From assembly GCA_002429615.1 (NCBI GenBank), contig DJAN01000245.1:1-15406 (forward strand): a stretch of 15,406 nt of DNA. Reading direction: 5' to 3'. Source of the stretch: Lysobacteraceae bacterium UBA6001 (GTDB lineage Bacteria; Pseudomonadota; Gammaproteobacteria; Xanthomonadales; Xanthomonadaceae). Shown here one piece after another: positions 9,277 through 15,406 of the stretch; the stretch's first letter is position 1, and each line of letters starts with the position of its first letter. The translations under genes and the position numbers were made by a program. Under the pieces are notes generated by a model. It did not search any database. It saw only the letters and a program-made list of their open reading frames with translations, and was not told where the DNA came from.

Positions 9277-10305
9277 ATGACAACGAAAGGCAAGGCCACC
9301 TCCCTGGACATCGCCTATCTGGCGGGCGTCTCGCAACCGACGGTGTCACGCGCCCTGCGCGGCAGCCCGATGGTCAACGAGGAGACCCGGCGGCGCATCC
9401 TGAGCATCGCCCGGCAGCTGAACTACAAGGTCGACAAGAACGCCTCCAGCCTGCGCCTGCGCAATGCCGGCACGCTGGCGCTGCTGTTCTTCGAGGATCC
9501 GACTCCGGACGACTCGCTGATCAACCCGTTCTTCCACTCGATGCTGGGCTCGATCACCCGCGCCTGCGCGGTGCGGGGTTACGACCTGCTGGTCTCGTTC
9601 CAGCAGCTGTCCACCGACTGGCAGGCCGACTACGAGGACAGCAACAAGGCCGACGGGATCATCCTGCTCGGCTATGGCGATTACCACGAGTCGCGCGCGC
9701 GGCTGCAGACACTGGTGGAACAGGGCACGCATTTCGTGCGCTGGGGCGCCGCCCTGCCCGACCAGCCGGGCGTGTCGATCGGCAGTGACAACTTCCAGGG
9801 TGGCCTGGACATCACCCGCCACCTGTTGGAGCAGGGTTGCCGGCGCATCGCGTTCCTGGGGCATGCGTCCAGCCACTACCCGGAGTTCGCCGAGCGCTAT
9901 CGCGGGTACGTGGAGGCGATGCGCGTCGCGGGGATCGAGGCGGAGCCGGCGTTGCAGTACGACGCGATCACCACCGAGCAGTCCGGCCATGACGCCTGCG
10001 AGGCCTTGCTGGCGCGCGGCGAGCGGTTCGACGCGGTGTGCGCGGCCAGCGACCTGATCGCGATCGGCGCGATGCGGGCATTGCGCGAACGCGGGCTGCA
10101 GGTGCCGGCGGACGTGGCGGTGACCGGCTTCGACGATATTCCACTGGCCGGCTCGGTATCGCCGTCGCTGACGACCGTGCAGCAGGACACCAAGCTGGCG
10201 GGGAGTCTGCTGGTGGACGGGTTGATCGCGTTGATCCGCGGCGAGGTAGCCGAGAGCCGGGCGATTCCGACGCGGCTGGTGCTGCGGGATTCGTCGCGGC
10301 GATAG
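9277..10305 (+). CDS. LacI-family transcriptional regulator
   Basis: A 342-residue LacI/GalR-type repressor. The N-terminal helix-turn-helix is clear at residues about 8-27 (TSLDIAYLAGVSQPTVSRAL), followed by the hinge near NYKVDKNASSLR. The periplasmic-binding-protein-like effector domain starts near residue 65 (GTLALLFFEDP) and includes DGIILLGYGD, CRRIAFLGH and the C-terminal VTGFDDIPLAGSVSPSLTTVQQD typical of the family. The ATG at 9277 was preferred to the ATG at 9244 because family similarity begins just after it; neither has a strong ribosome binding site. It is convergent with the alpha-amylase and transporter genes, so it probably controls maltodextrin or starch use in response to a sugar. 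The ligand is inferred from context only. Confidence 0.93.
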   Translation: MTTKGKATSLDIAYLAGVSQPTVSRALRGSPMVNEETRRRILSIARQLNYKVDKNASSLRLRNAGTLALLFFEDPTPDDSLINPFFHSMLGSITRACAVRGYDLLVSFQQLSTDWQADYEDSNKADGIILLGYGDYHESRARLQTLVEQGTHFVRWGAALPDQPGVSIGSDNFQGGLDITRHLLEQGCRRIAFLGHASSHYPEFAERYRGYVEAMRVAGIEAEPALQYDAITTEQSGHDACEALLARGERFDAVCAASDLIAIGAMRALRERGLQVPADVAVTGFDDIPLAGSVSPSLTTVQQDTKLAGSLLVDGLIALIRGEVAESRAIPTRLVLRDSSRR

Positions 10306-10354
10306 GGGCGACGGCCGGCCCGCCTTCTCCGTCCGCACGTCAAACCTGATCCCC

Positions 10355-10379
10355 CTGTAGGAGCGGCTTCAGCCGCGAC
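10355..10379 (+). repeat. REP-type hairpin, left copy
   Basis: This 25-nt unit starts CTGTAGGAGCGGCTTCAGCC and contains the stem GCGGC/GCCGC around TTCA. It belongs to the GTAGGAGCGGCTTC class of repetitive extragenic palindromes that I know from Pseudomonas and Xanthomonadaceae. Together with an inverted copy 28 nt away it forms a BIME-like pair between two convergent genes. It may act in termination or mRNA protection. Confidence 0.85.
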
Positions 10380-10407
10380 CGCGATCCTGCAGACCGCGAC
10401 TCCGCTC

Positions 10408-10432
10408 GTCGGGGCTGAAGCCCCTCCTACAG
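10408..10432 (-). repeat. REP-type hairpin, right (inverted) copy
   Basis: On the minus strand this 25-nt unit matches the left copy at 23 of 25 positions. The two differences (C to G and G to C) fall on opposite sides of the inner stem, changing GCGGC/GCCGC to GGGGC/GCCCC and keeping all pairs. The CTGTAG at its head supplies the last Leu codon and the TAG stop of the alpha-amylase, so the repeat intrudes on the coding end. Confidence 0.85.
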
Positions 10433-12193
10433 TGGGGTACCGGTTTTCCCGGTGGGGTTTACAGCATCCGCCGAACCCCTCGCATCCTGCGCATCACGCG
10501 TCGCCTGCTGCTGCATCGCCTGCGTCAGCGCCGCCTGCAAGCCCGCATCCCGCACCGGCGCATCCAGCAGGAACACCCGCACGCCATGCGCCGGCACCTC
10601 GGCCGCGAGCTTGCCCTTGGCATTCACCGGCTTGCCATCGAATGCATCGCGCCACGTCCCGGCCTGCACATACTGGTCTGCCCGCAGCGTCTTCGCCGTG
10701 TCGCCCTTGTTGAGCATCACCAGTGCCGTCTGCGCCTTACCCTCATGCTGGTAGACCCGCAGGAACACCGCCTCATCCCCCTGCAGGCGCAGACTCACCT
10801 GCAGACCGCGCTGCAGCGCCACGCTCTCCTCGCGTAGCCGCGCGATCCGCCGCAGCGGCGCGAAGATCGGGCTTTTCGGCGCGGCGTCGATGCGTGCCTG
10901 GCCGAAATACGCGCGGTTCCCCGCATGCTCCGCCCGCCCGCGCATGAACCCGATTTCCGAGCCGTAATACAGCACCGGAATGCCGCGCGCGGTGAACAAC
11001 CAGTTGTTGGCGTCGATGAACCCCGCGTCGGTCGCATCCAGCCGCGCCATGTCGTGGTTGTCGTAGAACGTCATCAACTCGTAGGGGTTGCGATACGGCC
11101 CCTCGCCCAGGAACAGCGTGCCGTCGAGTTTCTCAAAGCCCTCGCCCTTGCGGCCGAACACATCGGACATCGCGCCGCGCTGCGGGAAGTCGAGCACGCT
11201 CACCCCGGCGTTGCGCTGCCAGGTATGCCGCGCGATCGAGGCCGGGTCGTAGTCGAACGCCTCGCCGAACATGAAGAAGCCGGGCTTGTGCGCGCGGATG
11301 CGCGCACTGAACGCATGCCAGAAGCGGTCCGGCATCCAGGCGATGGTGTCGATGCGGAACGCATCGGCGCCCTGGTCCAGCCACTGCAGGTAGGCACCGG
11401 CCAGGTAATCCAGCACCGCCGGATTGTCCTGGTTGAAGTCGGCCAGCTCGGCCAGGTTGCCATCGAAGATCGACCCGTCCTTCGCATCTACCGGGCCGAT
11501 GTTGTTGTAGAACGCGTGCAGCGGGTTGTGCTTCGGATCGAGTTTCTGCGGTGGCAGGTTCTGATGATCGGCGAGCAGCTTGCCGTCGCGGTCGAACACC
11601 TGCCCGAACTTCGCCTGCTTGCGGGTCATCCCGAACGCCGGCGAGCCATGGTTGCCCACGATGTCCAGCACCACCTTCAGGTCCTTGGCATGCATGGCGC
11701 GGGTGAAGCCGGCGAAGTCCAGCCCCTGGCTCGGCAGGTGCTCGTCGAGCTGGTAGAAGTTCACGCCCCAATAGCCGTGATAGCCGGTCTTGCCGTTGTC
11801 GCTGAGGTTGCTGTCGCAGCTCACCGGCTTGCCGCCACTGAACGGCTCATCCGGGTTGGCGATGATCGGGGTGATCCACACCGCGCCGAAGCCGAGATCG
11901 CGGATATAGCCCGCATTGTCGGCCACGCCCTTGAAGTCACCCCCGAGGTAGCCGATGTTGCCGTCGATGCCATCCGGGCAATGCACCGGAATGTCGAAGG
12001 TGGGATGGTCGCCGCCCTGGTCGCGATGGTCATTGGAAGGATCGCCATTGACGAAGCGGTCGGTGACCACGAAGTACACCGCATCGCGGGCGAACGGCTC
12101 CAGTGTGCCGTAGAAGTCGGGGGTGGCGGCGCTGGCGCCACCGGCCAGCAAAGCCAGGCAGGTGCCAAGGAACAAGGTCGAGCGCGGATGCAT
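10427..12193 (-). CDS. Secreted GH13 alpha-amylase-type glycoside hydrolase
   Basis: A 588-residue GH13 enzyme, probably cleaving alpha-1,4 bonds of starch or maltodextrins in the periplasm or outside the cell. A signal peptide covers residues 1-22 (MHPRSTLFLGTCLALLAGGA, then SA). The (beta/alpha)8 barrel has conserved region I at DIVGNH (177-182), the nucleophile Asp282 in FRIDTIAW, the acid/base Glu311 in FMFGEAFDY, and the transition-state Asp381 in YDNHD. A C-terminal beta domain ends near VRVFLLDAP. The last 30 or so residues (Gln/Ala-rich, then TGKTGTPL) look unconserved and run into a REP element that provides the stop. The ATG overlaps the transporter stop by one base (TGATG), with GGAG 8 nt upstream, so the two are coupled. 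The exact specificity (alpha-amylase, cyclomaltodextrinase or other) cannot be read here. Confidence 0.93.
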   Translation of the reverse strand: MHPRSTLFLGTCLALLAGGASAATPDFYGTLEPFARDAVYFVVTDRFVNGDPSNDHRDQGGDHPTFDIPVHCPDGIDGNIGYLGGDFKGVADNAGYIRDLGFGAVWITPIIANPDEPFSGGKPVSCDSNLSDNGKTGYHGYWGVNFYQLDEHLPSQGLDFAGFTRAMHAKDLKVVLDIVGNHGSPAFGMTRKQAKFGQVFDRDGKLLADHQNLPPQKLDPKHNPLHAFYNNIGPVDAKDGSIFDGNLAELADFNQDNPAVLDYLAGAYLQWLDQGADAFRIDTIAWMPDRFWHAFSARIRAHKPGFFMFGEAFDYDPASIARHTWQRNAGVSVLDFPQRGAMSDVFGRKGEGFEKLDGTLFLGEGPYRNPYELMTFYDNHDMARLDATDAGFIDANNWLFTARGIPVLYYGSEIGFMRGRAEHAGNRAYFGQARIDAAPKSPIFAPLRRIARLREESVALQRGLQVSLRLQGDEAVFLRVYQHEGKAQTALVMLNKGDTAKTLRADQYVQAGTWRDAFDGKPVNAKGKLAAEVPAHGVRVFLLDAPVRDAGLQAALTQAMQQQATRDAQDARGSADAVNPTGKTGTPL

Positions 12194-13725
12194 CAGGTCG
12201 TCTCCGAAGCGGCAGGTACCCGCAGCGCGCACACACCGGCGATGAACAGGCTCACGCCGCCCAGCACCAGCACGCGCATCGGCTCGCCCTGCAGCAGCGT
12301 GCGCAGCACGAAGCCGAGCGCGCTGGCCGCGATCAGCTGCGGGATCACGATGAAGAAATTGAAGATGCCCATGTACACGCCCATCTTCGCCGCCGGCACG
12401 CTGTCCGACAGCAGCGCATAAGGCAGGGAGAGGATCGACGCCCAGGCAAAGCCGATGCCGACCATCGACAGCAGCAGCCAGTGCGGGTCGCCGATCAACG
12501 TGAGCGACACCAGGCCCAGGCCGCCGAGCCACAGGTTGACCAGGTGGCTCCAGCGCAGCCCGATGGCGCGCACCATCAGCGGGATCAGCAGCGCGGCCAG
12601 CGCGGCGAAACCGTTGTAGGCACCGAACAGCACGCCTACCCAGTTGGCGCCCTCGTTGTACGCCGCCGAGGCGGTGTCGGTCGCACCGAAGTGACGCCCG
12701 GCCACCGCTGCGGTGGTGTAGATCCACATCGCGAACAGGGCGAACCACGAGAAGAACTGCACCCACGCCAGCCGGCGCATGGTCGGCGGCATGCCACGCA
12801 GGTCATCGACGATGGCCGCCAGCATATGCGTGCCGGGCAGCACGCGCGCCAGCCACAGCAATACGCCGTAGCCGGCACATAGACCGGCCAGCACGTAGAG
12901 CATGCGATCGCCCTCGCGCCAGGCGATGGCGGCCGCGAGCAGCACACCGATCACCAGCCAGCGCACGACCTGCGTCATCGGCGGTGCGCCGTGCGCACGC
13001 ACGGCGGCGCGAGCGGCCACCGGCTCGGCATCGTCGAATGCGGCCAACTGCTGCGGCGAGTATTCCCGCGTGCGCAGTACCGTCCAGCCGATCGAGAGCA
13101 GCAGCACCGCCGCGCCGGCATAGAACGACCAGCGCACGGTATCGGGCACCTGCCCCGCCGCGGCGGTGTTGGCCACGCCCCAATGCGCCAGCAGATACGG
13201 CAGGAAGCTGGCGACGATCGCGCCCACGCCGATGAAGAAGCTCTGCATCGCATAGCCGGTCGGGCGCTGGCGCGGCGAGAGCTGGTCGCCGACGAAGGCG
13301 CGGAACGGCTCCATCGAGATGTTGATCGAGGCGTCCAGGATCCACAGCGTGCCGGCGGCGATCCACAGCGTCGGCGAATTCGGCATCACCAGCAGCGCCA
13401 GCGTGGTGAACAGCGCACCGAGCATGAAATAAGGGCGCCGCCGTCCCCAGCGCGTCCAGGTGCGGTCGGACAGGTAACCGATCACCGGCTGCACCAGCAG
13501 GCCGGTCAACGGCGCGGCGATCCACAGCAAGGCGAGATTGTCGAGATTTTCGCCCAGCGACTGGAAGATGCGCGACATGTTGGCGTTCTGCAGCGCAAAG
13601 CCGATCTGGATGCCGAAGAAGCCGAAGCTGATATTCCACAGCCCCCAGAAGCCCTGGCGCGGCCGGCCATCGGACGTCGTCGCGCCCGGTTCCAGCCCCA
13701 TCTCATTCATTCCGGCCATCCCCAT
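12193..13725 (-). CDS. MFS sugar transporter (SLC45/maltose-sucrose type)
   Basis: A major facilitator superfamily permease of about 510 residues with 12 predicted hydrophobic segments. The N-terminus GFWGLWNISFGFFGIQIGFA, the loop motif GYLSDRTWTRWGRRRPYF (about 83-100) with its RRRPY, and SMEPFRAFVGDQL match proton-coupled disaccharide carriers (SLC45-like; MalY-type in alpha- and gammaproteobacteria). It should import maltose or maltodextrins released by the amylase. Several in-frame ATGs lie close together; 13725 was chosen because AAGG precedes it by 6 nt, but 13719 or 13710 are possible. The stop overlaps the amylase start. The upstream region holds three copies of a CACATTT element that may be operator sites for the nearby LacI-type protein. 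Confidence 0.92.
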   Translation of the reverse strand: MGMAGMNEMGLEPGATTSDGRPRQGFWGLWNISFGFFGIQIGFALQNANMSRIFQSLGENLDNLALLWIAAPLTGLLVQPVIGYLSDRTWTRWGRRRPYFMLGALFTTLALLVMPNSPTLWIAAGTLWILDASINISMEPFRAFVGDQLSPRQRPTGYAMQSFFIGVGAIVASFLPYLLAHWGVANTAAAGQVPDTVRWSFYAGAAVLLLSIGWTVLRTREYSPQQLAAFDDAEPVAARAAVRAHGAPPMTQVVRWLVIGVLLAAAIAWREGDRMLYVLAGLCAGYGVLLWLARVLPGTHMLAAIVDDLRGMPPTMRRLAWVQFFSWFALFAMWIYTTAAVAGRHFGATDTASAAYNEGANWVGVLFGAYNGFAALAALLIPLMVRAIGLRWSHLVNLWLGGLGLVSLTLIGDPHWLLLSMVGIGFAWASILSLPYALLSDSVPAAKMGVYMGIFNFFIVIPQLIAASALGFVLRTLLQGEPMRVLVLGGVSLFIAGVCALRVPAASETT

Positions 13726-13740
13726 CCTTCGCCTTAACTT

Positions 13741-13781
13741 CGCACATTTCCCGCACATTTTGTCATCTTCATTCAAATGTG
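13741..13781. repeat. Operator-like CACATTT repeats upstream of the transporter
   Basis: CGCACATTT occurs twice in direct orientation (13741-13749 and 13752-13760), 11 bp apart, which is about one helical turn. An inverted copy of its core, AAATGTG, lies at 13775-13781. All are just upstream of the transporter start, where a repressor or activator would act. Confidence 0.4.
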
Positions 13782-13796
13782 GGAAATTTCGTTACA
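13770..13796 (+). promoter_or_regulatory. Divergent promoter-like sequence pointing toward the join
   Basis: On the plus strand ATTCAA or TTCAAA lies 15-16 bp before TACAAT, a five-of-six -10. It faces away from the transporter gene. In sugar loci of this family a TonB-dependent receptor or glucosidase often stands in this position, but here the sequence changes character within tens of bases and no such gene follows. Confidence 0.3.
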
Positions 13797-13880
13797 ATGC
13801 TGTTCGATCGCCGAGGCCGGGCAATATAGGGCGGTGACATGCTGTAGGACAGCATAAGCGGCATATCGGCAAAGGGCAGG
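13797..13880. other. Putative junction between unrelated sequences
   Basis: The AT-rich xanthomonad-type promoter region ends near 13800 and GC-rich sequence leading into alphaproteobacterial-type genes begins. Nothing resembling an integrase, IS end, tRNA or duplicated target is visible. ATGCTGT occurs at 13797-13803 and again at 13839-13845, where it pairs with ACAGCAT (13849-13855) in a 7-bp hairpin. The exact breakpoint cannot be fixed by eye. A chimeric assembly is the simplest reading. Confidence 0.5.
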
Positions 13881-13959
13881 CGCCCTGTTGCTTGGTTGCG
13901 TCCGCGCTGCGCGGTCGATAGCCTCGGCATCCTCCCTCCCCGACGAGTACCCCGTGTCG

Positions 13960-14634
13960 ATGCGTTCCGTTGCCTGCCGTCTTGCCGTCTTCCTGTTCGC
14001 CCTGTTACCCGGTCTGGCCCATGCCCAGCCTGCCAATCGGCCGACCCCCGGCTATACGCGGGTGGCGATCGATACATCGGTCGGCACGATCATCGTAGCG
14101 GTCGACCAGCGCCGGGCGCCGCTGACCAGCGCCAATTTCCTGGCCTATGCCGATGACCAGCGGCTCGACGGCACGGTTTTCTACCGGGCGGCGCGGCGCA
14201 AGAGTGATCCCAAATATGGCCTGATCCAGGGCGGGATCGATACCGACCTGCGCCGGGCCTTGCCGCCGGTCCGGCATGAGCCGACCAGCCAGACCGGGAT
14301 CAGGCATCTCGACGCGACATTGTCGATGGCCCGGCCCGACCGGCCCAATTCGGCATCGGGCAATTTCTTCATCACGGTGGGACCGACGCCGAGGATGGAC
14401 GCGCAGGGCAGTTCGATCGGCTATGCCGCCTTTGGCCATGTGGTGGCCGGCATGGACGTGGTGCGTCGCATTCTGGCGGTGCCGACCTGTTGCGGCACGG
14501 GGCCGATGCGCGGGCAGATGATCGTCAAGCCGATCACCATCCGGCATGTGCGAAGGCTGGACGGCAAGGCGCGGCCGACCGGCAAGGTGAAGCCCTGGCT
14601 GATCCCGCGCGCCAAGCCGCGGCCGAAGCAGTGA
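13960..14634 (+). CDS. Exported cyclophilin-type peptidyl-prolyl cis-trans isomerase
   Basis: A 224-residue protein with a signal peptide (MRSVACRLAVFLFALLPGLA, then HA) and one cyclophilin domain at residues about 30-190. It should isomerise Xaa-Pro bonds of proteins in the periplasm. Recognisable parts are VAIDTSVGTIIVAVD, LTSANFLAYAD, the catalytic-Arg segment DGTVFYRAAR, the GLIQGGID loop, SGNFFITVG (the equivalent of the active-site FFI strand) and AFGHVVAGMDVV. The ATG is the natural start of the signal peptide, with only a weak GAG upstream; the frame is open further 5' to codon 13888. It ends 4 nt before the convergent DUF2061 gene. The sequence is typical of sphingomonads as I remember them, and four of five Tyr codons are TAT. 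Confidence 0.9.
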   Translation: MRSVACRLAVFLFALLPGLAHAQPANRPTPGYTRVAIDTSVGTIIVAVDQRRAPLTSANFLAYADDQRLDGTVFYRAARRKSDPKYGLIQGGIDTDLRRALPPVRHEPTSQTGIRHLDATLSMARPDRPNSASGNFFITVGPTPRMDAQGSSIGYAAFGHVVAGMDVVRRILAVPTCCGTGPMRGQMIVKPITIRHVRRLDGKARPTGKVKPWLIPRAKPRPKQ

Positions 14635-14638
14635 GGGA

Positions 14639-14875
14639 TCAGGCGATCGCCGCCTGACCGCGCATCCAGTCGCGTCCGGCATCGCGTGGCGGCCGGGCGG
14701 TGAAGCGCTGCCACGCCTGTTCGTGGAAGAAGAAGGCGACCGCATTGACCATCGGTTCGACCAGCGCGATGCCGCCGGCCAGCGCGACCGATCCGGTCAT
14801 CAGATAGGCGACGGTGAAGCCCACGGTCAGGTGGATCGACAAATAGGTGGCGGTCTTGATGAGATCGAGCGACAT
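14639..14875 (-). CDS. DUF2061 small membrane protein
   Basis: A 78-residue protein with two membrane segments: residues about 7-27 (TATYLSIHLTVGFTVAYLMTG) and about 30-49 (VALAGGIALVEPMVNAVAFF), followed by HEQAWQRF, a pattern of DUF2061 proteins. The function of this family is not known to me. The ATG follows AAAGGGG by 7 nt. It is convergent with the cyclophilin gene and divergent from the DUF72 gene, with a 120-nt AT-richer region between that probably holds both promoters. Confidence 0.85.
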   Translation of the reverse strand: MSLDLIKTATYLSIHLTVGFTVAYLMTGSVALAGGIALVEPMVNAVAFFFHEQAWQRFTARPPRDAGRDWMRGQAAIA

Positions 14876-14995
14876 GGCGGAACCCCTTTGAAAGCTATTG
14901 CCCGATAATTAAGAATTGTTCGCAATAATCGCCAATGGCTTTTCCCGCTGGCTCTGATCGTTCCGGGCGATCAATATGGCGCAGGGAGGATCTTC

Positions 14996-15406
14996 ATGAC
15001 GGGACGGATCAGGGTCGGCATCGGCGGATGGGTCTATGAACCCTGGCGCGGCAGCTTCTATCCCGTCGGCATGCGCCAGAAGGATGAGCTGGCCTATGTC
15101 GGCGTGCAACTGACCGCGACGGAGATCAACGCCACCTATTATAGCAGCCAGAAGCCGGCGACCTTTGCCGGCTGGGCGCAGGCGGTGCCCGACGGCTTCC
15201 AGTTCGCGGTCAAGGCGTCGCGATTCTGCACCAACCGCCGCGTGCTGGCGGAGGCGGGCGAGTCGATCCAGAAATTCGTCCAGCAGGGGATTGTCGAACT
15301 GGGCGACCGGCTGGGGCCGATCCTGTGGCAGTTCATGCCGACCAAGAAGTTTGACCCCGATGATTTCGGCGCCTTCCTGCAATTGTTGCCGGCCAGCGTC
15401 GATGGC
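14996..15406 (+). CDS. DUF72 (YecE-like) protein, 3' partial
   Basis: The first 137 codons of a DUF72 protein; the frame is still open at the window end, and whole proteins of this family are about 240-300 residues. The start MTGRIRVGIGGWVYEPWRGS carries the family's GxxGWxYxxWxGxFYP pattern, followed by FxEINATYY and PDGFQFAVKASRF. Later GPILWQFMPTKKFD fits the LGPxLxQxPP region. The fold is a TIM-barrel type and the biochemical function is unknown. GGGAGG lies 6 nt before the ATG. All five Tyr codons are TAT, unlike the xanthomonad-type genes earlier in the window such as lacI (7 of 10 TAC). Confidence 0.9.
   Translation, partial: MTGRIRVGIGGWVYEPWRGSFYPVGMRQKDELAYVGVQLTATEINATYYSSQKPATFAGWAQAVPDGFQFAVKASRFCTNRRVLAEAGESIQKFVQQGIVELGDRLGPILWQFMPTKKFDPDDFGAFLQLLPASVDG

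Noticed and set aside
10925..12421. A 498-codon plus-strand frame across the alpha-amylase
   Set aside because: It lies opposite the GH13 catalytic motifs and has no recognisable domain, so it is a shadow of GC-rich coding sequence.
12194..12766. An upstream extension of the amylase frame by about 190 codons
   Set aside because: This part overlaps the transporter in another frame and reads as Arg/Ala-rich noise; the signal peptide beginning at 12193 and the TGATG coupling give the true start.
13839..13855. ATGCTGT/ACAGCAT hairpin as an attachment site or terminator
   Set aside because: The stem is only 7 bp, it lacks a T-run, and there is no integrase or second copy of a core; it is noted only as part of the junction region.
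14909..15382. A 157-codon minus-strand frame opposite the DUF72 gene
   Set aside because: It is antisense to a clear DUF72 N-terminus with a strong ribosome binding site and shows no family features.

Overview
The window looks like two unrelated pieces of bacterial chromosome joined near 13.80-13.88 kb. Bases 1 to about 13,800 are GC-rich and read as a gammaproteobacterium of the Xanthomonadaceae (Stenotrophomonas, Pseudoxanthomonas or Lysobacter type). The evidence is the gene order thrS-infC-rpmI-rplT-pheS-pheT-ihfA-merR-tRNA-Pro, the sequences of those proteins, and a pair of GTAGGAGCGGCTTC-type REP hairpins. Bases from about 13,880 to the end carry a cyclophilin, a DUF2061 membrane protein and a DUF72 protein that look like those of sphingomonads (Alphaproteobacteria). 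Eleven of the twelve Tyr codons there are TAT. No integrase, transposase, tRNA or att-like repeat marks the join, so a chimeric contig is more likely than transfer. The taxonomic calls are from memory, not from a search.

Layout. 1-1259 (+): 3' part of an unrecognised Ala/Gln-rich, Cys-tailed protein. 1279-1304: terminator hairpin serving the minus strand. 1319-1395 (-): tRNA-Pro(GGG) with its own consensus promoter. 1466-9143 (-): a translation and nucleoid cluster, read right to left as thrS leader, thrS, infC, rpmI, rplT, pheST leader, pheS, pheT, ihfA and merR. 9277-10305 (+): LacI-family regulator. 10355-10432: inverted REP pair. 10427-13725 (-): coupled MFS sugar transporter and secreted GH13 alpha-amylase, with the LacI protein as likely regulator of maltodextrin use. 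13726-13959: intergenic region containing operator-like repeats, an outward-facing promoter and the putative join. 13960-15406: the alphaproteobacterial piece.

The most interesting signals are two short leader reading frames in front of aminoacyl-tRNA synthetase genes. Upstream of thrS is an 8-codon frame reading MSTTTAQR, with three consecutive Thr codons, followed by a GC hairpin and eight T residues. This has the form of a threonine-sensing transcription attenuator. Between rplT and pheS is a 29-codon frame with a well-spaced ribosome binding site. It contains Phe-Phe-Phe, encoded in the U-tract of a strong terminator-like hairpin, and its TGA overlaps the pheS ATG. It sits where Escherichia coli has the pheM leader but is organised differently. 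The same cluster has infC starting at a rare AUC codon and a good internal promoter for rpmI-rplT. Together these suggest that supply of charged tRNA(Thr) and tRNA(Phe), initiation factor IF3 and ribosomal protein L20 may all feed back on this cluster. That combined view is inference.
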